Shown here: positions 27,661-36,407 of the stretch, in pieces
How positions within the stretch are numbered: the first letter of the stretch is position 1
How the letters are laid out: each line of letters starts with the position of its first letter
From: UBA9659 sp965208605
Lineage (GTDB): Bacteria > Pseudomonadota > Gammaproteobacteria > Pseudomonadales > Azotimanducaceae
Direction: 5' to 3'
Length of the DNA stretch: 64,000 bases
NCBI GenBank assembly: GCA_965208605.1
Contig: OZ242345.1
Coordinates: 2,728,001 to 2,792,000, forward strand
Notes under the pieces: generated by a model
Seen by the model: the letters and a program-made list of their open reading frames with translations, nothing else
The model's database searches: none
What the model was told of the DNA's origin: nothing
Made by a program: the position numbers and the translations under genes

Positions 27661-27693
27661 TTAAGCAGCTAGTGCGTAATTTTCGTCTTTGGC
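27661..27693 (-). other. tmRNA tag-peptide reading frame
   Basis: Ten codons from GCC at 27693 to the stop TAA at 27661 encode AKDENYALAA, next to the E. coli ANDENYALAA. The ALAA end is the ClpXP/ClpAP degron. ATAGTT precedes the resume codon, as expected for placing the first codon. Confidence 0.93.
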
Positions 27694-27903
27694 AACTATT
27701 ACAGTTACAGCGATTGTTTTACGAGAGTCACTACCCTCTCGGCATGCACCTCAGGGTTCGCAACCGGCGTCGAAACCAGATCGCCCCCATCAGGAACCTG
27801 GCAGTATACATCTAAATATGATGTAAACTAGTGTTTTGACTGTGCTTATACCGTCTCACTAAAAAGAAGCCTGGGAATGAGGTGTATAATCCAGCCTTCG
27901 CTG

Positions 27904-28197
27904 ATGCATCCAAAACCTATTGAGAAGTTGATGCATCCAAAATCTATTGAGAAGTTGATGCTTCCAGAAGCAGATATTGAGCTTGATGCCACTGGTTTGC
28001 ATTGTCCTGAGCCGCTGATGTTAGTGCGGAACAAGATGATGGATATGCGCCCTGGACAGGTGGTAAAGGTCACTGCAACAGACCCTTCCACCACCTGGGA
28101 TCTACCTAGATTCTGCCAGTACCTGCAGCATGAAATGCTACATCAAGAAGCAGAAGCAGACAGCTATACCTACTGGATCAGGAAGGGTGCAGGGTGA
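27904..28197 (+). CDS. tusA: TusA-family sulfurtransferase
   Basis: Small sulfur carrier that passes persulfide sulfur for tRNA 2-thiouridine and related uses. The domain shows LDATGLHCPEPLMLVR with the active cysteine in CPEP, and ends YTYWIRKGAG, very close to E. coli TusA. Four in-frame ATGs are possible (27877, 27904, 27931, 27958). The first is unlikely because TATAAT lies just inside it. ATGs 27904 and 27931 belong to a 27-bp tandem repeat encoding (L)MHPKxIEK. The family needs only the last start (27958), so the repeat adds an N-terminal extension or alternative starts. Confidence 0.88.
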   Translation: MHPKPIEKLMHPKSIEKLMLPEADIELDATGLHCPEPLMLVRNKMMDMRPGQVVKVTATDPSTTWDLPRFCQYLQHEMLHQEAEADSYTYWIRKGAG

Positions 28198-28264
28198 AGC
28201 ATAAAATGCCGTCAGCCTTCTTGATTCGGCAATTGATTCGGCAATTAACCCTAGCGCTTGATTG

Positions 28265-28672
28265 ATGACTAAGATACCCGAAGGATTTAACACGATGACC
28301 GGCCTTGATCAGGCGGAAGATCATATCGGTCCCTTTTATTATCGAGCCGAGGGGGACAAGTTTCGTTGTGTATTTCTTGCGGAAGCAAAGCACAGTAATA
28401 TGAGTGGCATGCTCCACGGCGGTGTGTTGATGGCTTTTGCCGACTATGCACTGTGTATCGCGGCAACGGAGGGCTATGGGGATGAAGGCTGTGCCACGGT
28501 GAGCTTCAGTGCTGAGTTTGTAGCAGTAGCAGAGGTGGGGTATCTGATTGAATGTACGCCGAAGGTCGTCCGTAAAACGGGCTCAATGGTGTTTGTGACC
28601 GGTGAATTGCTGCAAGAAGGTCAGCCGCTACTGGTCTTTAACTCGGTGGTGAAAAGACTCAAGAAGGGGTGA
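28265..28672 (+). CDS. PaaI-type hotdog-fold thioesterase
   Basis: 135 residues, a single hotdog domain. It has HSNMSGMLHGGVLMAFADYAL, where HGG and the following Asp mark the PaaI/YbgC-like acyl-CoA thioesterase active site. TTG-ATG stand together at 28262; ATG is taken as the start. The stop overlaps the GTG start of the next gene. The likely role is hydrolysis of an acyl-CoA, substrate unknown. Confidence 0.82.
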   Translation: MTKIPEGFNTMTGLDQAEDHIGPFYYRAEGDKFRCVFLAEAKHSNMSGMLHGGVLMAFADYALCIAATEGYGDEGCATVSFSAEFVAVAEVGYLIECTPKVVRKTGSMVFVTGELLQEGQPLLVFNSVVKRLKKG

Positions 28673-29850
28673 GCTGGGTGACTAGAAGCAGACGGGATAA
28701 ACGCCCCCTGCGTATCGGGCTTATTCTAAATCCGGTCGCTGGCATAGGTGGCATGGTGGCATTAAAAGGCAGCGACGGTGTTGTTGCCGAGGCAAAAGCA
28801 AGAGGTGGGGAAAGCCAGGTGGCGGCGCGCGCGGGTGTCTGTGTACAGAAGATACTGCAGGCGGGGTGTCCTATTGAATGGTTGACCATGCCAGGAGAAA
28901 TGGGCGCGGCGCTGTTGCAGGGTGCACTGCGTCAGTTCCCAGGCCCCAGCAAGCTGCTGGAGATTGTCGGCGAGATACAACCCGGTGCAACCCATGCGGA
29001 GGATACTCAGCGCGGTTGTCTGCTCCTTGAAGACCAGAATATTGATCTGCTGTTGTTTGCCGGTGGTGACGGCACGGCTCGGGATCTGGTGGATGTCAAC
29101 GCATCTATCCCCGCCTTCTTAGGTATTCCCTGCGGGGTAAAAATGCATTCGGGTGTCTTTGCCACCAGGCCGAGCACCGCCGCGGCAATTATTATAAAAC
29201 TTGCCCGGGAGGAGACCTTGAGTGTGCTTGCCCGGGAGGTGCGAGATATTGATGAGGCTGCCTGTCGGGAAGGCATAATGAAGACGCGATTTTACGGTGA
29301 ATTACCGGTGCCTGATGAGTTGCGTTATGTCCAGCAGACTAAGGTCGCCGGTCGGGAGGATGAGGGGCTTGCCATTGAGGAAATAGCCGCCGACATCATG
29401 GCGCGGATGGCGCCCAATCTTTTGTACCTCATGGGTTCTGGGGCGACGGTAGCGGCAATCATGGCAAATATGCAACTTGATAACACCCTGCTCGGGGTTG
29501 ATGCCGTCCGCGACCAGCAGCTAATCGCCAGCGATATGACCGAGCAACAAATCTGGGACCTGCTTAAAACTAATCCGCCAGTGCGTATTCTGGTGTCGGT
29601 CATCGGCGGCCAGGGATATATCTTTGGGCGCGGCAATCAGCAGTTCAGTCCGCGGGTCATTCGTCGGGTGGCGCGACGCAACATTATTATCATCGCCACC
29701 CGAAGCAAACTCGCCGCGCTGGATGCTAGACCTCTCTTGGTTGATACCGGAGATGAGTCCTTGGATACTGCACTTGCTGGATTGCACACTATTTGTACAG
29801 GCTATGAAGATGCGGTCTTATATAGGGTCGGTCAAGGCGCTATTGAATAG
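28669..29850 (+). CDS. ATP-NAD kinase-like protein (COG3199 type)
   Basis: 393 residues. The NAD kinase signature GGDGTARDL (about residues 126-134) follows a Rossmann-like start, RIGLILNPVAGIGG. It is longer than housekeeping NadK (about 290) and its C-terminal part differs, which fits the COG3199 family whose physiological substrate is not settled. The GTG start overlaps the thioesterase stop (GTGA), so the two are translated together. Cytoplasmic; no signal peptide. Confidence 0.8.
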   Translation: MSWVTRSRRDKRPLRIGLILNPVAGIGGMVALKGSDGVVAEAKARGGESQVAARAGVCVQKILQAGCPIEWLTMPGEMGAALLQGALRQFPGPSKLLEIVGEIQPGATHAEDTQRGCLLLEDQNIDLLLFAGGDGTARDLVDVNASIPAFLGIPCGVKMHSGVFATRPSTAAAIIIKLAREETLSVLAREVRDIDEAACREGIMKTRFYGELPVPDELRYVQQTKVAGREDEGLAIEEIAADIMARMAPNLLYLMGSGATVAAIMANMQLDNTLLGVDAVRDQQLIASDMTEQQIWDLLKTNPPVRILVSVIGGQGYIFGRGNQQFSPRVIRRVARRNIIIIATRSKLAALDARPLLVDTGDESLDTALAGLHTICTGYEDAVLYRVGQGAIE

Positions 29851-29910
29851 ATGCTATTGAGTAGATGCTATGGAAAGATGCCATTTCCCATTGATACCGA
29901 TTGGTGACCC

Positions 29911-31008
29911 ATGATTGCCATTAAATCCGTACTATTTAAGCGTCGTTTCAGATGGCAGATAAGCTATGGGCGGCGCCGACGACACATAGCAGGGCTCTTC
30001 TTAGTGCTGATTTTTTTGATGCTCGTGCACACCGTCTTGATGAGCTTGCTGGAAGGGCTAAGCCTGGGCGACGCTGCCTGGCTGACATTAACCACAGTGA
30101 CCACCGTGGGTTATGGCGACCTGGCGGCGGAGACTCCTATGGGTAGATTCGCCACCGTCGCGCTCTTGTATATTTTTGGGATCTTCCTGCTGGCACAGAT
30201 TGCCGGTGAATGGATTGATTATCGGATTGATCGCCGAGATAGAATGCTCAAAGGATTATGGAGATGGAAGATGAAAAACCACATTGTCATACTCAATACG
30301 CCCAGTATTCAGGGGGACCGCTACCTACAACTGCTAGTAGAGCAGATTCGGGTGTCCCCGGGCCTGCAACATTGCCCCATTCAAGTCTTTACGTCGTCCT
30401 TCCCCGATGGTCTGCCGGCGAATTTGCTCAGTATGGATGTGGTGCTACGCACTGAAAATCCTGATGAATCTGTGCCTCTCAATGAGTTGGATATCAAGCA
30501 TGCGGCCTTTGTGTTGCTACTGGCTACGGATACGCATGACAGTCGTTCCGACAGCGTCAATCTGGATCTGCTGAATCAGTTGCATGAGCAGCATCCCTCA
30601 GGACGGGTGATCGCGGAATCTGTGCTGGAAAGTAATCGGGAACGTTTTAAGAAGCAGGGTGCAGATGCGGTCATTCGTCCTATCCGTGCCTATCCGGAAC
30701 TGCTCGTGAGAAGCATGTCGGCGCCGGGCACGGAGGAAATTCTAGAAGATCTCTTTGTGCATGCGGGTAACCATCCTTGGCGCTACGACGTGGAGTTTAC
30801 TGAGCAGCCTTGGGGGTCCATGGCAAGTAAACTACTGATGCAGGGGCTCGGCACGCCGCTCGGTTATTTGGATAGGCAGGGCACACTCATTACTAATCCG
30901 CCACCCGATGCCTGTGTGTCGGGTAAGGCACTTTTTATCATGGTGAGCCAGGACCGCACGCATCAGCAGGAATTGATAGTTGCATCTATTGCCGCGATAA
31001 ATAGGTGA
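29911..31008 (+). CDS. Potassium channel with regulatory NAD-binding-like domain
   Basis: 365 residues. Two membrane helices (about 26-48 and 79-98) flank a pore loop with the selectivity filter TTVTTVGYGD (about 61-70). A cytoplasmic RCK/TrkA-N-like domain follows, from about 110. This domain shows HIVILNTPS where canonical RCK domains have GxGxxG, so the dinucleotide loop is not typical and ligand binding is uncertain. Like MthK or Kch it would form a tetrameric K+ pore in the inner membrane. Stands alone, followed closely by the cytochrome gene. Confidence 0.87.
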   Translation: MIAIKSVLFKRRFRWQISYGRRRRHIAGLFLVLIFLMLVHTVLMSLLEGLSLGDAAWLTLTTVTTVGYGDLAAETPMGRFATVALLYIFGIFLLAQIAGEWIDYRIDRRDRMLKGLWRWKMKNHIVILNTPSIQGDRYLQLLVEQIRVSPGLQHCPIQVFTSSFPDGLPANLLSMDVVLRTENPDESVPLNELDIKHAAFVLLLATDTHDSRSDSVNLDLLNQLHEQHPSGRVIAESVLESNRERFKKQGADAVIRPIRAYPELLVRSMSAPGTEEILEDLFVHAGNHPWRYDVEFTEQPWGSMASKLLMQGLGTPLGYLDRQGTLITNPPPDACVSGKALFIMVSQDRTHQQELIVASIAAINR

Positions 31009-31030
31009 CCCGCGGCGGGCGGAGAAGGCG

Positions 31031-33346
31031 GTGTACCTAGTGCGCATAGCACTTCTCAAGACAGCACTTCTCAAGACAGCGTTGCTAAACACAGCGTTGC
31101 TAAGCACGGTTCTTCTAAGCATATCCCTTCTCAGTACACCCCTTCTCAATACCGCTCAGGCGGCACCCAGCTATGTCGGTGCCCAAGCCTGTCAAAACTG
31201 TCACCAAGAAGCCTACGCCCTCTGGCAGGAAGCCGATCATTACCGGTCTATGGCACCGGCAAACCAGAGTAGCGTTCTGGGGGATTTTGCTGATGCCCGG
31301 GTAGAGTTCCACGGCATCAGCTCAGATCTTTATGAGCGGGATGGCAAGTATTTTGTAAAGACTCTGGGTTCGGCAGGCAAGGCCGAGTTTGAGGTCAGTT
31401 ATACCTTTGGTCATTATCCGCTGCAGCAGTATCTGGTCACCACCCAGAAGGGACACCTCCAAGCACTGAATATCGCCTGGGATAGTCGCCCCGCTACTGA
31501 GGGAGGCCAGAGATGGTTCCATTTGCAAGAGACGGCAGCTGTTTCTCCGGAGTCGCCTTTTTTCTGGACCCGCCATCTACAAAACTGGAACAGCCGCTGC
31601 GCTGAGTGTCATTCAACGCATCTCGTTAAAGGCTATGCCCCGGAAGTGCATCGCTATATGACTACCTTCTCTGAGCCCAATGTTGCCTGCGAAGCCTGTC
31701 ATGGTCCTGGTAGCGAGCATATTGAGGCGGCAAGCAGGGGCATGGCGGGCAGCATCACAACGGGGCGCCGCCAGATGTCCTGGCACTTCATACCGGGCCT
31801 TGCCATAGCGGAAGGCAGAGGGGAAGTATCGGCAAGCCAGGTGAATATGTGTGGCGGCTGTCATTCGCGGCGCACCCTTTTGGGGACGACCGGGACGGAT
31901 TACTTTGACCGATTCCGACTGGCACTATTGTATGAGGGGCTATACCAGCTGGATGGTCAAATAGATGCCGAGGTGTTTGTCCTGGGTTCTTATCTACAGA
32001 GCAAGATGTATGCTGCGGGAGTGTCCTGTACTGACTGCCATGAACCCCACAGCGGCAAGTTGCGCCGGCCGGGGAATAGCCTCTGTGCGCAATGCCACCG
32101 ACCCGAGGTGTTTGACACCCGCGAGCATCACTTGCATCAAGCGGGCGCCGAGGGTGCCCAGTGCGTGGCGTGCCACATGCCGAGCAAGACTTATATGTTG
32201 GTGGATGACCGCCGGGACCACCGTTTTGGTATTCCAGACCCGGCCTTGACGCTGACCTCAGCGGTGCCTAATGCCTGTAACGACTGCCATGCCGACAAGT
32301 CTCCAGACTGGGCACTTAAGGCTCTGGGTAGGGCGGCAAGTAGTGATGACCTGTATGCGCGGCTGAACAAGCAATTGCAAGACCATGACCCCTTGAGCCT
32401 GCCGGCGGCCAGGCGTTATGTCCGCGAGGCCACGAATCCGGCGATCAAGCGGGCGACCCTGTTGCGTTATGTCATTGGCTTGGCACCGCGTAGCAGCTTG
32501 CCCCTGGCAAGGGCAATGCTAGAGACTAGCGAGCCGCTATTAAGAGCCGCGGCGATCGGTGGTCTCAGCCCCGCCTCGCCTCAAGTCTTGTTGACATTCA
32601 TCAAAAAACTTGCCGCTGACCCGGTCAAGCTGGTGCGTATTGAGGCCGGTAGGTGGGTGTCGGAAATGCCGCCCGAAGTCTTCTTGGAAATAGAAGCAGC
32701 AATAGAAGCAGAAGCAGAAGTTGTCGCCAAGAATGGCATGCATGAGCTGCTCCATGAGTATCGTGCCAGTGTGCAATTGCTTGCTGATACGTCCGCGGGG
32801 CAAACTGAACTGGGTCTGCTGGAACTCCATCAAGGCAGAGCGGAGCTCGCGCGTGCTGCCTACCAGCAAGCACTCAAGATAGAGCCGAATTATGTGCCCG
32901 CCCTGCTCAACTTGGCGGATCTGCACCGTGCAAGCGGTGCGGAAGACCAGGCGGCTCTCTTGTTACACCAGGCCGTGAAGTTCGCGCCCGAGGCGGGAGC
33001 GACTAATTACAGCTATGCCTTGGCACTTGTCAGGCAGCAACAGACGCAGACCGCACTGGATTATTTTGAGGCCGCCTATCGGGCCCATGATAGCCAGCCG
33101 GGTTACGCCTATGCTTATGCGATTGCACTAGATGCCGAGTCCCGGACGCATGCTGCCGTGCAGGTGCTACGGGAGGCAGGGCGGAGCTGGGCACCCCAGT
33201 ACGAATTGCTGAAACTGGAGATATTGTATTTGCAGAAGACCAAAAGATTTGACGAGGTATCCCTGCCCCTGAGCGCACTGGTCAAGATTGCCCCCACTGC
33301 GCCAGAAGTGCGCCGCTGGGTGCAACAGTACCCCCTAAAAGACTGA
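31031..33346 (+). CDS. Secreted 8-heme cytochrome c with C-terminal TPR region
   Basis: 771 residues, periplasmic. Eight CxxCH heme sites: CQNCH, CAECH, CEACH, CGGCH, CTDCH, CAQCH, CVACH, CNDCH, in residues about 55-430. HEAT-like and TPR repeats follow (for example LGLLELHQGRAELARAAYQQALKIEPNYVPALLNLADL). The architecture recalls c554-like multiheme proteins, but I cannot name an acceptor. The GTG start opens a very odd signal peptide built of seven Leu-Leu pentads (ALLKT ALLKT ALLNT ALLST and variants), ending NTAQA before APSY. The DNA is a 15-bp tandem repeat. Needs the Ccm haem-attachment system, not in this window. Confidence 0.88.
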   Translation: MYLVRIALLKTALLKTALLNTALLSTVLLSISLLSTPLLNTAQAAPSYVGAQACQNCHQEAYALWQEADHYRSMAPANQSSVLGDFADARVEFHGISSDLYERDGKYFVKTLGSAGKAEFEVSYTFGHYPLQQYLVTTQKGHLQALNIAWDSRPATEGGQRWFHLQETAAVSPESPFFWTRHLQNWNSRCAECHSTHLVKGYAPEVHRYMTTFSEPNVACEACHGPGSEHIEAASRGMAGSITTGRRQMSWHFIPGLAIAEGRGEVSASQVNMCGGCHSRRTLLGTTGTDYFDRFRLALLYEGLYQLDGQIDAEVFVLGSYLQSKMYAAGVSCTDCHEPHSGKLRRPGNSLCAQCHRPEVFDTREHHLHQAGAEGAQCVACHMPSKTYMLVDDRRDHRFGIPDPALTLTSAVPNACNDCHADKSPDWALKALGRAASSDDLYARLNKQLQDHDPLSLPAARRYVREATNPAIKRATLLRYVIGLAPRSSLPLARAMLETSEPLLRAAAIGGLSPASPQVLLTFIKKLAADPVKLVRIEAGRWVSEMPPEVFLEIEAAIEAEAEVVAKNGMHELLHEYRASVQLLADTSAGQTELGLLELHQGRAELARAAYQQALKIEPNYVPALLNLADLHRASGAEDQAALLLHQAVKFAPEAGATNYSYALALVRQQQTQTALDYFEAAYRAHDSQPGYAYAYAIALDAESRTHAAVQVLREAGRSWAPQYELLKLEILYLQKTKRFDEVSLPLSALVKIAPTAPEVRRWVQQYPLKD

Positions 33347-33420
33347 ATGTTGCTCCCTCAGGCATGCTTGTCGCGCGCTAGGGATACCACTCGGCTTCGG
33401 TTAATCCATAGCAACCCGGC

Positions 33421-34368
33421 TCAAGCCACTCGTCTTGGTGGTGCGCCCGCGAGGAAGCCTTCAATATTTTCTCGCATCTGTTGAATAAGTCGCTGTCTGG
33501 ATTCAACCGCCGCCCAGGCAATATGCGGGGTGACGAGTAGGTTTTTGCGGTGTGCCAGCAGCGGCTCAGCAGGCATGGCGGGTTCCTGAGTGAATACATC
33601 CACGGCGGCGCCTTTGAGCTTGCCGGTGTCCAGTGCCCTGAGCAGTGCTGCTGAATCAACAAGCCCGCCCCTGGCGGTGTTGATAAGGAATGCACTTGGC
33701 TTCATCAAGGCCAGTGATTCGTCGTTGATGATCTGGTGGGTATGGGGTGTTAGCGGGCAGTGGAGGCTGAGGTAATCCACTCTGGGTAGAAGTTCTGGGA
33801 AGGCAAGCCGGTCCCCAGAGGTCGGCTCCCCAGGGCGGGCGCTGATGAGGAGCTGCATGCCGAGGCTCATGGCGGCACGGGCAACCTGAGAGCCCAGTTC
33901 ACCATAACCCAGAATGCCCAGGGTCTTGCCAGCAATTTCGGTGATGGGATGGTCTAGCAAACAGAAGCTGGAAGACCTTTGCCAGGCACCCGAGCGCACC
34001 GCCTCAAGATACCGGGGCAGGCTGGTGGAGAGGGCAAGAATAAGGCTTAGGCAGTGCTGGACAACCGATGCTGTGGCATAGGCGACGGCATTGCTGACCC
34101 GGATGCCTTGCTCCCGAGCGAAGGGCAGGTCAACATTGTCAGTGCCGGTGGCCATGATGCTGATAAATTGTAGTTTTGAGGCGGGTTCAAGCCGTGCCCG
34201 GTCCAGCAACACCTTGTTGCTGAGTACCAGGGTCGCGTCCTGGATGCGGCTTGCCGTTTCATCGGCACGGGTGCTAGGGAATATATGCCAGTCGTCAACC
34301 AGGGAGGTAATCGGGCTGAGCTCAACTTCCTGCCCGAGACTGTCGGCGTCAAGAATGACCCCAATCAT
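33421..34368 (-). CDS. D-2-hydroxyacid dehydrogenase (glycerate/hydroxypyruvate type)
   Basis: NAD(P)-dependent reduction of a 2-keto acid such as hydroxypyruvate. 315 residues; Rossmann motif GYGELGSQVARAA (about 154-166). The substrate/active-site parts are NTARGGLVD (Arg) and the C-terminal catalytic His in PHIAWAAVESR; the Ala-Trp after the His is typical of the glycerate dehydrogenase (HprA) branch. The stop-start overlap with ppiB (ATGA) makes them an operon. The substrate is not provable from sequence. Confidence 0.88.
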   Translation of the reverse strand: MIGVILDADSLGQEVELSPITSLVDDWHIFPSTRADETASRIQDATLVLSNKVLLDRARLEPASKLQFISIMATGTDNVDLPFAREQGIRVSNAVAYATASVVQHCLSLILALSTSLPRYLEAVRSGAWQRSSSFCLLDHPITEIAGKTLGILGYGELGSQVARAAMSLGMQLLISARPGEPTSGDRLAFPELLPRVDYLSLHCPLTPHTHQIINDESLALMKPSAFLINTARGGLVDSAALLRALDTGKLKGAAVDVFTQEPAMPAEPLLAHRKNLLVTPHIAWAAVESRQRLIQQMRENIEGFLAGAPPRRVA

Positions 34369-34871
34369 TCGCTAGGCAGGGCCTCATTCCAGGCACTGCA
34401 CTGGTCTGCATGCGCGGCGAGCAGTGCCGCTGCGTCGCCCGCGATACGAATGGCAATAATTTTGTCTCCTTGTTCAATGGTATTCACCACCGCCTGATCC
34501 GCTACTGAGTGGACCTCGCCAAATAGGCTGTGTACACCGTCAAGGTGTGGCGTGGGGACATGGGTGATGAAAAACTGGCTACCATTGGTATGGGGACCAC
34601 TGTTTGCCATGGACAACTTGCCGGGGGCGTCATGCCTGAGTTCGGGCGCAAACTCATCATTAAATTGGTACTGAGGCCCGCCAGTGCCATTGCCCAGGGG
34701 GCAGCCGCCCTGGATCATAAAGTCGTTGATTGTCCGGTGAAAATTGAGCCCGTCATAAAAGCCTTTTTGGGCGAGGTTCACAAAGCTGGCAACGGTGACT
34801 GGCGTTTTGTCGGGGAAGAGATTCAGCTTGATGTCGCCTTTGCTCGTCTCAATGGTCGCGGTAATTTGCAT
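34365..34871 (-). CDS. ppiB: Cytoplasmic peptidyl-prolyl cis-trans isomerase B (cyclophilin)
   Basis: 168 residues with no signal peptide, so the cytoplasmic form. Cyclophilin signatures are FHRTINDFMIQGG (catalytic Arg and the Phe/Met/Gln core) and NSGPHTNGSQFFIT. Ends in the start of the downstream dehydrogenase. Catalyses proline isomerisation in folding proteins. Confidence 0.95.
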   Translation of the reverse strand: MQITATIETSKGDIKLNLFPDKTPVTVASFVNLAQKGFYDGLNFHRTINDFMIQGGCPLGNGTGGPQYQFNDEFAPELRHDAPGKLSMANSGPHTNGSQFFITHVPTPHLDGVHSLFGEVHSVADQAVVNTIEQGDKIIAIRIAGDAAALLAAHADQCSAWNEALPSE

Positions 34872-35004
34872 GCTGCTGACTCCAGTCTGGTGTTAGAAGT
34901 GTCATAGAGGGGGCGCTTGGCGCTTGGCTCTGCCTCTCAAGTAAAGGTTTTGCCAATTTACGCAAAACCACTGTGGTTGTAAATAAATAGCGGTTGTAAA
35001 TACA

Positions 35005-35036
35005 CAGTCATTCTCGTCTGGCGGCGAGAATGACTG
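35005..35036. repeat. Palindrome of the GTCATTCTCG repeat family
   Basis: CAGTCATTCTCG and CGAGAATGACTG form a 12-bp perfect stem around an 8-nt loop in the divergent spacer between ppiB and the peptidase gene. Part of a further copy (GACGAGAATGACGG) follows at once. The same words recur at about 40.3, 40.4, 44.7, 47.3 and 54.4-54.6 kb. Confidence 0.8.
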
Positions 35037-35120
35037 GGGTGACGAGAATGACGGCGCGTTGCTTGGCAGTTGCTGCATAACGCATTAGAATAAGCCCCTC
35101 TCGGTTGCCCCTGGCTCAGT

Positions 35121-36308
35121 ATGCTAGTCAAGCGTTTCCGCCTATCCGCTATCTGCATGGCGAGCCTACTGGTCGCTCTCCCTGCCGGGGCGGCACCCCC
35201 GGTACTCTCCCAGGCACCGCTCATCTGCGGTTTTGGCGAGGTGCGCTTTGATCTTGACTTCCCCGGTGCCCGACTGAATGAATGTGCTCAGACGGGGCTT
35301 GATGAATACACTATCGGGGTGCTACCGGAAGCCCAGCCGATCAATCCCAGCCCCTGGTACGCCTTTAAGGTCATGGCGGCCTCAAAGCGCAGGATTTCTG
35401 TCTATCTGCACTATGGTGTCCATTCCCACCGATATCCTCCCAAGAGCAGCCAGGACGGCAAGACCTGGACCCTCCTGGATAACGACTCCTATCAGATATT
35501 GTTTGCCGGCAAGGCCTTAAAGCTCAGCCTGGAGGTAGGCCCTCAACCGCGCTACATTGCTGCCCAGGAAGTGATTGACAATCGTTACTATGAGCAGTGG
35601 GCTGATGACCTCGCGCAACTAGACTATGTGGAAAAATCCTTATTGGGGAAATCAACCCAGGACCGCCCCATCTTCAAATTAGTAGTCGCTGGGCCGGGTA
35701 AGGAATGGGTATTGATTGTGGGTCGCCAGCACCCTCCAGAGTTGACCGGTGCCCTTGCCTTGATGCCTTTTGTGGACGCCCTGCTTGCTGAGAGGGCCCT
35801 GGCGCGGCAATTTCGCCAGCGCTTTAATCTATTGATAGTCCCTAATTTGAATCCTGATGGGGTGGCCGCGGGTCATTGGCGTTACAACATGAACGGGGTT
35901 GACCTTAATCGGGATTGGGGTCGATTCACCCAGCCGGAAACCGCCCTCATGCGAGACGAACTCCTGAGCCGCTTTTCCCGGACCGGTCAACGGCTGGTGC
36001 TCGGGCTGGATTTTCACTCTACCCGGGAAGATGTCTTCTATACCCAACAGGACGCGACTACATTATACTTGCCTGAGTTCACGCATGCTTGGCTAGGCTA
36101 TATTGACCGGCAGCTACCCGATTACCCGGTTAATCGCAAGGCAACCAATAACCCCGGATTGCCCACTTTCAAGACCTATATGAGCGGTGCTTACAGTATT
36201 CCTGCCATCACCTATGAAGTCGGGGACAATACCGATAGGCAGTTAATTACCCGAGTTGCCCGGACGGGTGCCAAAGGGATGATGCATGTATTACTCTATG
36301 CAGATTAA
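35121..36308 (+). CDS. Secreted M14-family zinc carboxypeptidase
   Basis: 395 residues. Signal peptide (about 1-24, ending PAGAA). An N-terminal beta domain with PWYAFKVMA is like that of cytosolic-carboxypeptidase-type M14 proteins. Zinc ligands fit HPPE (H204, E207) and H299 in GLDFHST; the Arg in NGVDLNRDWG binds the substrate carboxylate; E366 in ITYEVGDN is the general base. All catalytic residues are present, so it should be active. Periplasmic peptide trimming is the likely role; the exact substrate is unknown. Confidence 0.85.
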   Translation: MLVKRFRLSAICMASLLVALPAGAAPPVLSQAPLICGFGEVRFDLDFPGARLNECAQTGLDEYTIGVLPEAQPINPSPWYAFKVMAASKRRISVYLHYGVHSHRYPPKSSQDGKTWTLLDNDSYQILFAGKALKLSLEVGPQPRYIAAQEVIDNRYYEQWADDLAQLDYVEKSLLGKSTQDRPIFKLVVAGPGKEWVLIVGRQHPPELTGALALMPFVDALLAERALARQFRQRFNLLIVPNLNPDGVAAGHWRYNMNGVDLNRDWGRFTQPETALMRDELLSRFSRTGQRLVLGLDFHSTREDVFYTQQDATTLYLPEFTHAWLGYIDRQLPDYPVNRKATNNPGLPTFKTYMSGAYSIPAITYEVGDNTDRQLITRVARTGAKGMMHVLLYAD

Positions 36309-36336
36309 ATCTTGAAGACTCAGTTGACCGTTTAGC

Positions 36337-36384
36337 TAACCCTTAATCTAACCGTTAATCTAACCGCTAATATAACCCTTAATC
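36337..36384 (+). repeat. 12-bp tandem repeat, four copies, before the TonB receptor gene
   Basis: Four units based on TAACCSTTAATC lie end to end, 24 bp before the receptor start codon. A change in copy number would alter the promoter-to-start distance. Confidence 0.85.
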
Positions 36385-36407
36385 CACAAACGCAAGAGGT
36401 AAAATCA

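Larger units (their letters stand above)
27071..27788 (-). ncRNA. ssrA: tmRNA (ssrA), interrupted in the T-loop by an intron
   Basis: Rescues stalled ribosomes as both tRNA-Ala mimic and message. The 5' end GGGGGCG pairs with CGCCTCC before the encoded ACCA (27071-27074), keeping the G3-U pair needed by alanyl-tRNA synthetase. The D-like CTGGTTTCGACGCCGG follows, then the tag reading frame, pseudoknot region, and AAGCATGTAGAGCC as in E. coli. The T-arm starts GCGGGTTCGAT and then breaks off. Its missing half, TCCCGC plus acceptor strand, reappears 361 nt later. Joining the two gives a perfect T-stem and a 7-nt loop, and a mature RNA of about 357 nt, close to the E. coli size. Confidence 0.95.
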
